NCBI GenBank assembly: GCA_005880615.1
Contig: VBID01000118.1
Location: forward strand, 1 to 55,316
DNA: 55,316 bases
Origin: Chloroflexota bacterium
GTDB taxonomy: Bacteria > Chloroflexota > Dormibacteria > CF-121
Reading direction: 5' to 3'
Positions 34,490 through 42,284 of this stretch are shown here, piece after piece. Both the position numbers and the translations under genes were made by a program. The notes beneath the pieces were generated by a model that made no database searches, had not been told where the DNA came from, and saw only the letters and a program-made list of their open reading frames with translations. Within the stretch, counting starts at the first letter, position 1. Every line of letters starts with the position of its first letter.

Positions 34490-34601
34490 TCTTTGGTCGG
34501 TGTCGGCCTCGGCAGGTGATGCCAGCCTCGCACCGGATCGGCGCAAAGAAGCGCCCAACCGCCGTGCTCGTAGCCTGCGCCGATCCTCGTCCAGCCGGCC
34601 C

Positions 34602-34660
34602 GGCTTCGAGACTCCCCACCCTACCCTCCCCCGCAACGGGGGGAGGAGAATCTGATGGCT
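34602..34660. repeat. Dispersed hairpin repeat, copy 1
   Basis: The sequence from GGCTTCGAGACTCC through CCCTCCCCCGCAACGGGGGGAGG to AATCTGATGGCT matches the element at 50216-50269 with few differences. The CCCTCCCCC / GGGGGGAGG arms form a hairpin. It abuts the stop codon of the lipoprotein gene and lies upstream of the kelch gene. Confidence 0.75.
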
Positions 34661-35153
34661 AGGGGAACCGAACGACGATGAAATAGAACCAGGTGGGCGA
34701 GCCGTTCCGCGGATTCACCCCGAAGACCTTGATCTTGCCTTTCGTGCCCGGGGTGGCGCCGGAAAATGTAACGCTGACGTCGAAGTGGCCGAAGGCCGGC
34801 GCCGCGGCCGTGGCCGTCGTGGCGGCGCGCCCCAGTTCATTGTCGGCGGCATCGAGCACCACAGCCACCACGTTGCCCCCATCCACGCTGGCCGTCCCCG
34901 TGACCTCGACCGGGCTCTGGATGGCTGCCGCGGCATCGGGGCTGTCGAGAATGATCCTGCTGCCATCCGGGATGGGGGTCGCCTCCGGCCCGGCGATAGG
35001 CAGTGAGCTCGGCGCTGGGGTGGTGGTGGTTGCCGTTGGAAGTGGAACGGCGGTTGGATAGTCGTTCGACTGAGACTGGTCGGCCCCGCAGGCGGCGAGC
35101 AGACCCGCAGCCAGCACCACCATGACACCACCCGCAAGACCCCTGTTGATCAC
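34659..35153 (-). CDS. Lipoprotein with Gmad2-like immunoglobulin domain
   Basis: About 164 residues from GTG 35153 (GTG 35171 is an alternative six codons upstream). The signal peptide ends in the lipobox LAAC-G. A Thr/Pro spacer leads to a beta-sandwich (about 65-164) with 'IILDSPDAAAAIQSPVEVTGTA', the central 'GHFDVSVTF' and the ending 'FGVNPRNGSPTWFYFIVVRFP'. This pattern matches the Gmad2 domain found in secreted proteins of Gram-positive and related bacteria. It is probably an exposed binding protein with no enzymatic role. It is divergent from the methyltransferase gene, with a perfect palindrome between them, and a dispersed repeat sits directly at its 3' end. Confidence 0.8.
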   Translation of the reverse strand: MINRGLAGGVMVVLAAGLLAACGADQSQSNDYPTAVPLPTATTTTPAPSSLPIAGPEATPIPDGSRIILDSPDAAAAIQSPVEVTGTASVDGGNVVAVVLDAADNELGRAATTATAAAPAFGHFDVSVTFSGATPGTKGKIKVFGVNPRNGSPTWFYFIVVRFP

Positions 35154-35173
35154 GGAGGCACCAGTGTACACAC

Positions 35174-35202
35174 CCCGACCGCGCCCTTAGGGCGCGGTCG
35201 GG
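35174..35202. repeat. Perfect 13-bp inverted repeat between divergent genes
   Basis: CCCGACCGCGCCC-TTA-GGGCGCGGTCGGG forms an uninterrupted stem with a 3-nt loop. No T-run follows on either strand. It fills most of the space between the lipoprotein start and the methyltransferase ATG at 35217, so it would lie in a leader or act as an operator. Confidence 0.8.
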
Positions 35203-35216
35203 TACCATCGGCGGGA

Positions 35217-35903
35217 ATGACGGTTCCGAATCCGGCTTCGGCCGCGCCAGCACCGGCCCCGTATGTGGCGCTTCGCGAGGATCCGTACAAAACCCACAGC
35301 CTGGTCGTCGGCTATTGCGGGCCGAACAAGCGGGTGCTGGAGATCGGCTGTTCCACCGGCTATCTGTCCCAGGCGCTTCAGCGGAACGGCTGCCGCATCA
35401 CGGGGGTCGAGATCGACGCCTCGGCCGGCGCGGCCGCGCAGCGCTGGTGCGAGCGCGTGGTGATCGGCGACGTGGAGAGCATGGATCTGGCTCCGCTGGG
35501 CGCCGGGTACGACGTGCTGCTGCTGGCCGACGTCCTGGAGCACCTGCGTGACCCGGCGGCCGCGCTGCGACGGCTCCGACCCCTGCTTGCCCCCGATGGC
35601 TACGCCGTGATCTCCGTGCCCAATGTCGCCAACTGGGCCATGCGGCTGGGTCTGCTGGCCGGACGCTGGAACTACACCGAGCGCGGCATCCTGGACCGGA
35701 CGCACCTGCGCTTTTTCACGCGCGCCACCATCCAGTCCACGCTGGCCGAGGGCCGGTTTGCCATTCGCACCTTTGACTTGAGCGCCCCGGTGCCGCTCAA
35801 CCCCCCGGTGGCGGTCTCCCGGCTGGCACACGCCGCCGCCCGCCTGCGGCCCTCATTCTTCGCCTATCAATTTGTCATCGTGGCCGTCCCGCATCGCTCT
35901 TAA
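35217..35903 (+). CDS. Class I SAM-dependent methyltransferase
   Basis: 228 residues. Motif I VLEIGCSTGYLS (about 41-52) binds SAM, VEIDAS follows at the end of strand 2, and the motif around LLLADVLEHLRDPAAALRRL is that of UbiE/Methyltransf_11-type enzymes. The later segment ILDRTHLRFFT is common among methyltransferases of polysaccharide and O-antigen clusters. It is the first gene of a six-gene plus-strand operon with glycosyltransferases, so a sugar or a lipid-linked intermediate is the likely acceptor. The next gene overlaps or follows within about 25 nt. Confidence 0.88.
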   Translation: MTVPNPASAAPAPAPYVALREDPYKTHSLVVGYCGPNKRVLEIGCSTGYLSQALQRNGCRITGVEIDASAGAAAQRWCERVVIGDVESMDLAPLGAGYDVLLLADVLEHLRDPAAALRRLRPLLAPDGYAVISVPNVANWAMRLGLLAGRWNYTERGILDRTHLRFFTRATIQSTLAEGRFAIRTFDLSAPVPLNPPVAVSRLAHAAARLRPSFFAYQFVIVAVPHRS

Positions 35904-35925
35904 GGTCCCTGCCTCCTTGGGGAGG

Positions 35926-37317
35926 GTGGGAGAAGGGCGGCTTCCCTGGCTCTTGCCGGGCACCATCCTGGCGCTGGCGTTGGTCAAGGGCCTGGTCTGG
36001 ACGCTGGCGCTGCCGCCCTGGTACGGACCGGATGAGCCTTCGCACTTCGCCTACGTCCAGATGCTGGCGGTCGAAGGCCGGGTGCCCCACTTCGCCGCCC
36101 CTCGCGACGACGGACGCGACGTGCCGGCCGACATCCAGTGCTCGGAACACAACATGGGGTTTCGGCTGAACGGGCCCTTCTTCGCGGAGCCACCCTTTGG
36201 GCCGGACCCGGCCCGCTGCGACCAGCCGGACACGCCGGTGACGCAACGCCCCGAGGTTCCGACCAGCTCGAGCGCCGGGTACTCCCCTCTGTACTACGCA
36301 GCCGGCGTCCCCTTCTACGACCTGGTGCGAAACGCGCCGGTAGAGACGCGCCTGCAGGCGGTTCGGTTACTGAGCGTTCTGCTGGGGGTGGCGGCCGCGG
36401 GGTTCGCCTACCTGGCCGGCTTCTGGGCGTTGGACCACCGTCGCGTGCTGGCCGCCGCCGCGGCGGCCGTGGTCACGCTACAGCCGATGGCCTCCCAGCA
36501 ATTCGCCATCGTGAACAACGATGCCCTGCTGATCACTGCCGGCGCGGCCTTCTTCTGGCGCTTCTTTCGAGCGCTGCGGATCGGCATGGGCTTGGGGGAC
36601 ACGGTCTGGATGGCGGCGCTGGTTGGCCTCGCCTACCTGGCCAAACCCCAGGGGGCCTTCCTGGCTCCTCTGGTCCTCATCCCGCTCTGGCTGACCCGCC
36701 GGGAGCACGCATGGCGACCCCTCCTCCTCCGAGCCGCGGTCTTCGCGGCGATCCTGGGCGGAGTGGTGGTGCTGGGCATCGTCGCCAACCTGATCCTTCA
36801 GGGCCAGGCCGTCCCCCAGGTGGCCCAGCCGGTCACGCGCGCGCTTGGACTCCGCGCCTATGTCCACGAGTTGATCCATGACCAGTTCACTCACCTGTAC
36901 TGGCTGTTGGTGGTGAGCGCCTGGGGCCACTTCGTGTGGGTCTCGGCCGCCCTGCCGCCACCGACCTTTACCGTGATCTTCGCCGTCTACCTGCTGGCCC
37001 TCGCCGGCGTGATCCGTGCCGCCCTGAGTCGCCGGCCGGAGGTGACCGCCATGGTGTCGGCCTTGGTCAGCGTGCTGGTCGTCGGCGCACTCCTGATCGG
37101 CCTGGAGGCGCTCCTCTTTCGGAAATCGGGCACCTTCATCCTGCAGGGCCGATCGTTCCTGGAGCTGCTGCCCGCGGTGGCGGTGGTGATCGTCGGTGGA
37201 CTCGTCGCCGTGCTGCCTCGCAGGTGTGAACGGGCGGGCGCGGCCGCCATCACGCTCGCCGCGCTGGCGCTAAACATCTTCAGCCTGATGGTCCTGCTGG
37301 AGACCCTGTTCGGATGA
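35926..37317 (+). CDS. DUF2142 / GT-C-like integral membrane protein
   Basis: About 463 residues with 11-12 hydrophobic helices. After the first helix the motif PPWYGPDEPSHFAYVQ places acidic residues at the outer face, as in DUF2142 and GT39-like GT-C glycosyltransferases. A large first loop rich in Pro and Cys follows. The frame is open from TTG 35872, inside the methyltransferase gene. I place the start at GTG 35926, though TTG 35917 is also possible. GT-C enzymes use polyprenyl-phosphate sugars, and the GT2 two genes downstream is of the type that makes such donors, so the two probably work together. Confidence 0.85.
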   Translation: MGEGRLPWLLPGTILALALVKGLVWTLALPPWYGPDEPSHFAYVQMLAVEGRVPHFAAPRDDGRDVPADIQCSEHNMGFRLNGPFFAEPPFGPDPARCDQPDTPVTQRPEVPTSSSAGYSPLYYAAGVPFYDLVRNAPVETRLQAVRLLSVLLGVAAAGFAYLAGFWALDHRRVLAAAAAAVVTLQPMASQQFAIVNNDALLITAGAAFFWRFFRALRIGMGLGDTVWMAALVGLAYLAKPQGAFLAPLVLIPLWLTRREHAWRPLLLRAAVFAAILGGVVVLGIVANLILQGQAVPQVAQPVTRALGLRAYVHELIHDQFTHLYWLLVVSAWGHFVWVSAALPPPTFTVIFAVYLLALAGVIRAALSRRPEVTAMVSALVSVLVVGALLIGLEALLFRKSGTFILQGRSFLELLPAVAVVIVGGLVAVLPRRCERAGAAAITLAALALNIFSLMVLLETLFG

Positions 37318-38051
37318 CCCGCTGCCGCGTCATCGTTGCGGTCGAGGCGCTGGCCCTGCTGGCGATCCTGGTCTGGGCCCTGGCTCGCCCAGTTACGGCC
37401 GCGCGCGGTCGGGACGAGATCGACTACCGGCACTTGCAGCCGTTTCCGCTCGCCGCCCAGCAAACGGTGACGCAGGATATGCCACTGCAGCAGGACCAGG
37501 TGTCCGGCATCGCCATTCCCTATCAACTGACGGGGCGCCTTCCCGCCCGTATCCGCGTCCTGATCACCGATCAGGGCGGCCTTGCTCTCGTTCAGCTGGT
37601 CCACCCGCTCGAGCCCAGCAAGCCCCTGGAATTCGACACTGTGCAGGTCGAGGGCCGGCAGGCCACCGGCAGCGTCACCGTGACGATTCAGCGGGTGGAT
37701 GACCTGGGCGGCCAGCTGACATTGGGGGCCTTCCCCACCAACGGCACCGGCCGGCCGTCGATGCTGGAACAACCTGGCATGACGCTGGCGCTGCAGACCC
37801 TGTATGGCGCCAGGGGGCCGGCCGTGCTGAAGACCCCGCTGTATGCGGACCGGGTCGCCTCGCTCGCCCCTCCGTGGTTCCCGCTGCCGGCTGACCTGGT
37901 TCTCGTCGCCTTGTTCTTGATGCTTGGCCTGGACATGCTGGTGCTGATCGGCATCGATCGGAGTGATCCGGAAGGCTCACCTATAATGGCCCGGGAGTTG
38001 GCGCCCACCGATGCCATACCTGATCGCGATCGTGATCCCCGCCTACCATGA
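37314..38051 (+). CDS. Hypothetical protein with N- and C-terminal membrane helices
   Basis: 245 residues, family not recognised. One hydrophobic helix at about 5-25, a mostly beta-prone extracytoplasmic part (about 30-195) and a second helix at about 196-216, then a charged cytoplasmic tail (IDRSDPEGS...). Its ATG overlaps the TGA of the DUF2142 gene (ATGA), and its last 41 nt overlap the next gene in another frame. The topology and coupling suggest an accessory subunit of the GT-C-like enzyme or an acceptor-presenting protein. Confidence 0.78.
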   Translation: MTRCRVIVAVEALALLAILVWALARPVTAARGRDEIDYRHLQPFPLAAQQTVTQDMPLQQDQVSGIAIPYQLTGRLPARIRVLITDQGGLALVQLVHPLEPSKPLEFDTVQVEGRQATGSVTVTIQRVDDLGGQLTLGAFPTNGTGRPSMLEQPGMTLALQTLYGARGPAVLKTPLYADRVASLAPPWFPLPADLVLVALFLMLGLDMLVLIGIDRSDPEGSPIMARELAPTDAIPDRDRDPRLP

Positions 38052-38688
38052 AGCCCCGCGCCTGCGTGGTGTCCTGACCGCGATCCCCTGGTTGCTGCCC
38101 GAGGTCGGGGAGCGTCGAGTGATCGTGGTCGATGACGGGTCAACCGACGCGACGGCCGCGGTGGCCCGCCAGGCGGGCGCCATCGTGGTGCGCCACCGCG
38201 TCAACCTGGGCGCCGGTGCGGCACTGCGGACCGGCACCGAAGCCGCGCTGAAGCTGGGCGCCGACATCGTGGTCCACATGGATGCCGATGGCCAGCATCC
38301 ACCCGAGGACCTGCCTCGCCTGATCGACACCTTGCTGCGGGGAGCCGATGCGGTCACCGGAGTGCGCGCCTTCCATCGGCCGATGCCGTGGCTGTTCATC
38401 TTCGGCAATCGCTTCCTCTCGCGGGTCACGCGGGCGCTGTTCGGGATCGCCAACCCGGATACCCAATGCGCCTACCGCGCCTTCTGGGCCTGGGCCTGGC
38501 CGTCCATCTGCTGGGAATCCACCGACTACGCCTTCGCCAGCGAGATGCTGGTGCGGGCCAAGCGCCACGGGATCCAGTGGGACACCATCCCCATCCGCAC
38601 CATCTACCTCGACCACTACAAGGGCACCGGGATCGGTGACGGTGTGAGGATCTTTCGCAAGCTCGTGAGCTGGCGGCTGGGGGCCTGA
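38011..38688 (+). CDS. GT2 family, dolichol-phosphate-mannose-synthase-like glycosyltransferase
   Basis: 225 residues, GT-A fold. The motifs IAIVIPAYHEAPRL, IVVDDGSTDAT, VVRHRVNLGAGAALRTG and VHMDADGQHPPEDLPRL (the metal-binding DADGQ) are those of DPM1-like enzymes, which transfer a sugar from a nucleotide donor to polyprenyl phosphate. There are no C-terminal membrane helices; the small membrane protein encoded next (DUF2304) may take that place, a frequent gene pair. The start ATG 38011 lies 41 nt inside the preceding gene. Confidence 0.92.
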   Translation: MPYLIAIVIPAYHEAPRLRGVLTAIPWLLPEVGERRVIVVDDGSTDATAAVARQAGAIVVRHRVNLGAGAALRTGTEAALKLGADIVVHMDADGQHPPEDLPRLIDTLLRGADAVTGVRAFHRPMPWLFIFGNRFLSRVTRALFGIANPDTQCAYRAFWAWAWPSICWESTDYAFASEMLVRAKRHGIQWDTIPIRTIYLDHYKGTGIGDGVRIFRKLVSWRLGA

Positions 38689-39047
38689 TGCCGCCGGCAG
38701 TCCAGCTGCTCGCCTTCGCCTTCGCCCTGGCGATGGCGTACCTCAGCTACGTCGGCTTCCGGCGGCGCCATTTCGGCCTCGGCGGCTTTGTCTTCTGGGA
38801 GATCATCTGGGCCGGGCTGGTGGTCGTCAGCCTGGCGCCGGGGCTGTTCCAACCGCTGGCTCGCACCTTCCGGGTGGCTCGCTTGCTGGACCTGGTGGTG
38901 GTGGTCGGCATGCTGGTCCTGGGCGCCGTCACCTATCAAAACTATGTGACGGTGCAGCGGCTGCGCCGGCAGGTCGAGCGCCTGGTACGCGATCTGGCGC
39001 TGGCGGAGGTTCCGGAGGCGTCGAAGACACCCCGCGCCGAATCCTGA
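38688..39047 (+). CDS. DUF2304 small membrane protein
   Basis: 119 residues with three membrane helices (about 5-22, 32-50, 67-85) and a C-terminal amphipathic, charged segment (LRRQVERLVRDLALAE) that may be a short coiled coil. The pattern 'SYVGFRRRHFGLGGFVFWEIIWAGL' is typical of DUF2304, a family usually found next to DPM-like GT2 genes in polysaccharide clusters. Its ATG shares the A of the upstream TGA (TGATG). It probably anchors or presents the adjacent glycosyltransferase at the membrane. Confidence 0.9.
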   Translation: MPPAVQLLAFAFALAMAYLSYVGFRRRHFGLGGFVFWEIIWAGLVVVSLAPGLFQPLARTFRVARLLDLVVVVGMLVLGAVTYQNYVTVQRLRRQVERLVRDLALAEVPEASKTPRAES

Positions 39048-40075
39048 CGGCTGACCGACTCCGCGTCAGCGTCGTCACCGTCACCTACAACGGGCGCGCC
39101 CACCTCGAAGAGTGCCTCGGGTCGCTGCTCGCCCAGAGCCGGCCCGCCGACGAAATCCTGGTCATCGACAACGCGTCCTCCGACGGCTCAGCCGAGCTGA
39201 TTCGCGAGCGGTTCCCGGGCGTGCGGCTGCTGGTCCAGCCGCGCAACCTTGGATTCGCCGCGGCCTGCAACCTCGCCGCCCGGGCGGCGACCTCGGAGGC
39301 AGTGGCCTTCGTCAACAACGATGCCCGGTTCGACCGCCAATGGCTGCAGAACCTGATGGCACCGCTGGAGGCCGACCCGGCGTTGAGCGCCGTCCAGTCG
39401 TTGATCCTCCTGTACGCCGAGCCGGAGCTGATCAATACGTCGGCCACGGCGCTCAACTTCCTGGGCGTCGGCTGGTGCAACGACTACCGGCGCCCGCTGG
39501 CCGAAGCCCGGTCCGGCGAGATTCCCGTCCTGAGCGGGGCGGCCTTCGCCATTCGCCGACAGCTGTACCTGGACGCAGGCGGCTTTGACGACGACTACTT
39601 CATGTACCACGAGGACGTGGACCTCAGCTGGCGGCTGCGCCTGATGGGCGGCAGCCTGCGGCTGGCGGCCTCCTCGCTGGTCTTCCACAAGTACCAGTTC
39701 GGCCGCGCCGGGCAGAAGAACTACCTGCTGGAGCGCAACCGGCTGATGACCTTGTTGAAGAATTACCGGCTTCCGACCTTGGTGCTGGTCGCCCCGGCGT
39801 TGCTGGCAATGGAACTGGGCGTGTGCCTGCTGGCGCTGCGACAGGGCTGGCTGGGCGGCAAGCTGCGCGGATATGGGGATGTGCTCCGCAGTCTGCCGGC
39901 GCTACGCCAGAAACGGCGGGCTGTGCACCGCCTGCGCCAACTCAGCGACCGCGCGCTCACCCGCTTCTGGGTCGGGTCGATTGACTTCGAGGAAATCAAG
40001 AGCCCGCTAGTTTCGGTCGGGAGCGTGACTCTGCACGCCTACTGGAGAGCGGTCCGGCCGCTACTCCGCTGGTAA
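39044..40075 (+). CDS. GT2 family glycosyltransferase (rhamnosyltransferase-like), probable CTG start
   Basis: 343 residues if read from CTG 39044, which overlaps the preceding TGA (CTGA). The essential N-terminus (VSVVTVTYNGRAHLEECL, VIDNASSDGSAE) lies before the first GTG at 39221. No ATG, GTG or TTG occurs between the stop of the upstream gene and that GTG, nor for over 150 nt upstream in this frame. The rest is typical: FVNNDARFDRQWL, GAAFAIRRQLYLDAGGFDDDYFMYHEDVDLSWRL. Such enzymes add rhamnose or related sugars to lipid-linked glycans. A start at 39221 would give a protein without the nucleotide-binding strand. It is the last gene of the plus-strand operon. Confidence 0.88.
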   Translation: MTADRLRVSVVTVTYNGRAHLEECLGSLLAQSRPADEILVIDNASSDGSAELIRERFPGVRLLVQPRNLGFAAACNLAARAATSEAVAFVNNDARFDRQWLQNLMAPLEADPALSAVQSLILLYAEPELINTSATALNFLGVGWCNDYRRPLAEARSGEIPVLSGAAFAIRRQLYLDAGGFDDDYFMYHEDVDLSWRLRLMGGSLRLAASSLVFHKYQFGRAGQKNYLLERNRLMTLLKNYRLPTLVLVAPALLAMELGVCLLALRQGWLGGKLRGYGDVLRSLPALRQKRRAVHRLRQLSDRALTRFWVGSIDFEEIKSPLVSVGSVTLHAYWRAVRPLLRW

Positions 40076-40112
40076 CTATCCCTCGCTCGGCTGTTTACGG
40101 GTATCTCCGGTC

Positions 40113-40157
40113 TGGGTGTTTCTACCCATTGACGGCGGCCTGGACCGCCGCTAGGCT
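40113..40157 (+). promoter_or_regulatory. Operator and promoter of the secreted protein gene
   Basis: TGGGTG-TTTC-TACCCA (40113-40128) abuts -35 TTGACG (40129-40134), followed by a 17-nt spacer and -10 TAGGCT (40152-40157). The predicted start is near 40164. It has the same operator-to-promoter geometry as the wzz operon, here on the plus strand. Confidence 0.7.
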
Positions 40158-40204
40158 CTCGGTCGCAGCCTAAAGGCATGCCACCACAGCAAGGAGGGCG
40201 GGGC

Positions 40205-42193
40205 TTGTTCAGGCACAGGCTTGTGACGCTGTCTGCCCTGTTAGCAGTCCCAGCCAGCGCCATCGGCCTGACGCCGGTAACGGCGGATGATCCGGGGGTC
40301 CGCCAGATCTCACCCGAGATGGTGAGCACAATGCAGTCGAGCGAAGACGGCAGCGGGGACCCAGCGGATCCGGAGATCGCTTTCGGCCAGAGTGGTACGG
40401 GCAGCGATGGATCGTCGGCGGCTCCGTCCGTCGAGGGCGCTAACCGCAGCCGGTCACAAGACCAGGGCGGCGCCGGCCGCGGCGGCGGCGGTGGTGAGGA
40501 TAAGGGCGGCCACAATGCCACCCAGCTGACGGTGCTGACCAGCTTTGAAGGCATGAACCATCGCCAGCAGCGGCTGACCAATCGAGGGAACCAGTTCTCG
40601 ATTGAGCCCCCGGATCAGGGCCTGTGCATCGGCTCGGGCTTTGTGGTGGAGGTTATCAATTCTGTGATTCGCGTGTTCGACACCTCAGGCAATCCGCTCA
40701 CCGGCGTGGGGGATCTCAATACGTTTCTGGGCTACCCGGCCGCCATCCGTCGGGCACCTCCGGTGAGTTTTGGGCCAGTGGTCACCGATCCGAGCTGCTA
40801 CTTCGACCAGGACACGCAGCGCTGGTTTCTCGACGCCCTTACCCTGGAGGTCTTCCCGACCACCGGCAACTTCCAGGGTCCGAATCACCTGGACCTGGCT
40901 ATCAGCCAGACCGCCGATCCCCGCGGAGCCTGGACCGTCTATCGCCTCCCGGTCCAGGATGACGGCACCGCCGGCACTCCCAATCACGGGTGCAGCACTG
41001 GGCCCGCCCGGCAAGCACCCTTGAATCCCAACGCTTGCCTCGGTGATTACCCCCACCTGGGCGCCGATGCCAATGGCCTCTACGTCACGACCAACCAGTA
41101 TTCGTTCTTTGGGATGGAATTCCACGGAGCCCAGGTCTACGCCTTCTCCAAGCGGGCCCTGGCATCGGGCGGCAGCGTCACCGTCACCCAGATCGACACG
41201 GCCGGGCTCGACAACGGCAACTCGGGGTTCACCATCTGGCCGGCCACCGCCCCGGGCGGCGCGAATGAGACGGCCGCCAACGGCACGGAATACTTCATGA
41301 GCTCGAATGCCGCCGATGAGGCCCACGGTGATGGCACGGCCACTGGCCCGCGCGAATCGCGGCAGCTGCTGATCTGGGCGCTCACCAACACGGCATCGCT
41401 CGACAGCGCCACCCCCTCGGTGCAGCTCTCCCACACGGTCCTCAAGGTCGGCGAATACGCGCTTCCGCCTGCATCGGATCAGAAGGCGGGAGACGTCCCG
41501 CTGGCGGCCTGCCTGACCGACACGGCTTGCGCAACCTTCCTCAACCGACAACCGGATCCGTTCGCGCCCGAAACCGAGGCCTCCATCGACAGCAATGACA
41601 CCCGCATGCAGCCGGTGACATTCGCCAACGGCGAGCTGTGGGGCGCGCTGGACACCGCGCTCCGTGTACGTGGGACAGTCAAGGCGGGAATCGAGTGGTT
41701 CATCGTCCGGCCGTCCGTCGACGGCGGGTCCGTCCAGGCGGCCATGACGCGCCTGGGTTACCTGGGGCTCGCCAACAATAACCTGACCTATCCCGCCGTC
41801 GGGGTGACCCAAAGCGGACATGGCGTCGTGGCGTTCACCGTGACGGGCGCCGACTACTATCCCAGCGCCGGATTCGCGGCGATTGACGACCGTGGGGTGG
41901 GCACCGTCCAGATCGCTGCGGCAGGAGCCGGACCCGTGGACGGGCTGAGCGATTACAAGTACTATGGCAACCCTCCCGGCACCACCCGCCCCCGCTGGGG
42001 AGACTACGGCGCGGCGGTCGCCGATGGGAATACCGTGTGGATCGCGTCCGAGTACATCGGGCAGACGTGCGACCTGGCGACCTACGAAGGAACCCCGACC
42101 AGCCCATTCGGGAGTTGCAACGGCACACGCTCCTCGCTCGCCAACTGGGACACGCGCATCACGCAGGTCCAGGTCGATACCGATAGCCGCTAG
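40205..42193 (+). CDS. Large secreted protein, probably beta-propeller, function unknown
   Basis: 662 residues from TTG 40205, which has an ideal AGGAGG seven nt upstream; ATG 40178 in the same frame is the alternative, with a weaker site. A signal peptide (FRHRLVTLSALLAVPASAIG) and a Gly/Ser-rich acidic spacer with a run of Gly precede the main body. That body begins 'NQFSIEPPDQGLCIGSGFVVEVINSVIRVFDTSG' and continues with many Trp/Tyr/Gly-rich strands such as CYFDQDTQRWF and DYPHLGADANGLYVTTNQY. The strands and spacing suggest a propeller, but I cannot name a family or active site. Its promoter carries the shared operator, so it probably belongs to the surface regulon. Confidence 0.85.
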   Translation: MFRHRLVTLSALLAVPASAIGLTPVTADDPGVRQISPEMVSTMQSSEDGSGDPADPEIAFGQSGTGSDGSSAAPSVEGANRSRSQDQGGAGRGGGGGEDKGGHNATQLTVLTSFEGMNHRQQRLTNRGNQFSIEPPDQGLCIGSGFVVEVINSVIRVFDTSGNPLTGVGDLNTFLGYPAAIRRAPPVSFGPVVTDPSCYFDQDTQRWFLDALTLEVFPTTGNFQGPNHLDLAISQTADPRGAWTVYRLPVQDDGTAGTPNHGCSTGPARQAPLNPNACLGDYPHLGADANGLYVTTNQYSFFGMEFHGAQVYAFSKRALASGGSVTVTQIDTAGLDNGNSGFTIWPATAPGGANETAANGTEYFMSSNAADEAHGDGTATGPRESRQLLIWALTNTASLDSATPSVQLSHTVLKVGEYALPPASDQKAGDVPLAACLTDTACATFLNRQPDPFAPETEASIDSNDTRMQPVTFANGELWGALDTALRVRGTVKAGIEWFIVRPSVDGGSVQAAMTRLGYLGLANNNLTYPAVGVTQSGHGVVAFTVTGADYYPSAGFAAIDDRGVGTVQIAAAGAGPVDGLSDYKYYGNPPGTTRPRWGDYGAAVADGNTVWIASEYIGQTCDLATYEGTPTSPFGSCNGTRSSLANWDTRITQVQVDTDSR

Positions 42194-42223
42194 CGGCGGA
42201 CCGCCGTCTCCCTCCCCGGGGAG

Positions 42224-42284
42224 GGGGTCTCGGTGAACCGCTCCCTCGCCCATGCCGGGAGGGCCGGGAGGGGTCTCGGTGAAC
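42224..42284 (+). repeat. Direct repeat around the cupin gene start
   Basis: GGGGTCTCGGTGAAC occurs at 42224-42238 and 42270-42284, each copy preceded by a GGGAGG-type stretch. The second copy contains the likely start GTG; the first carries an identical but out-of-frame GTG 46 nt upstream. Confidence 0.7.
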
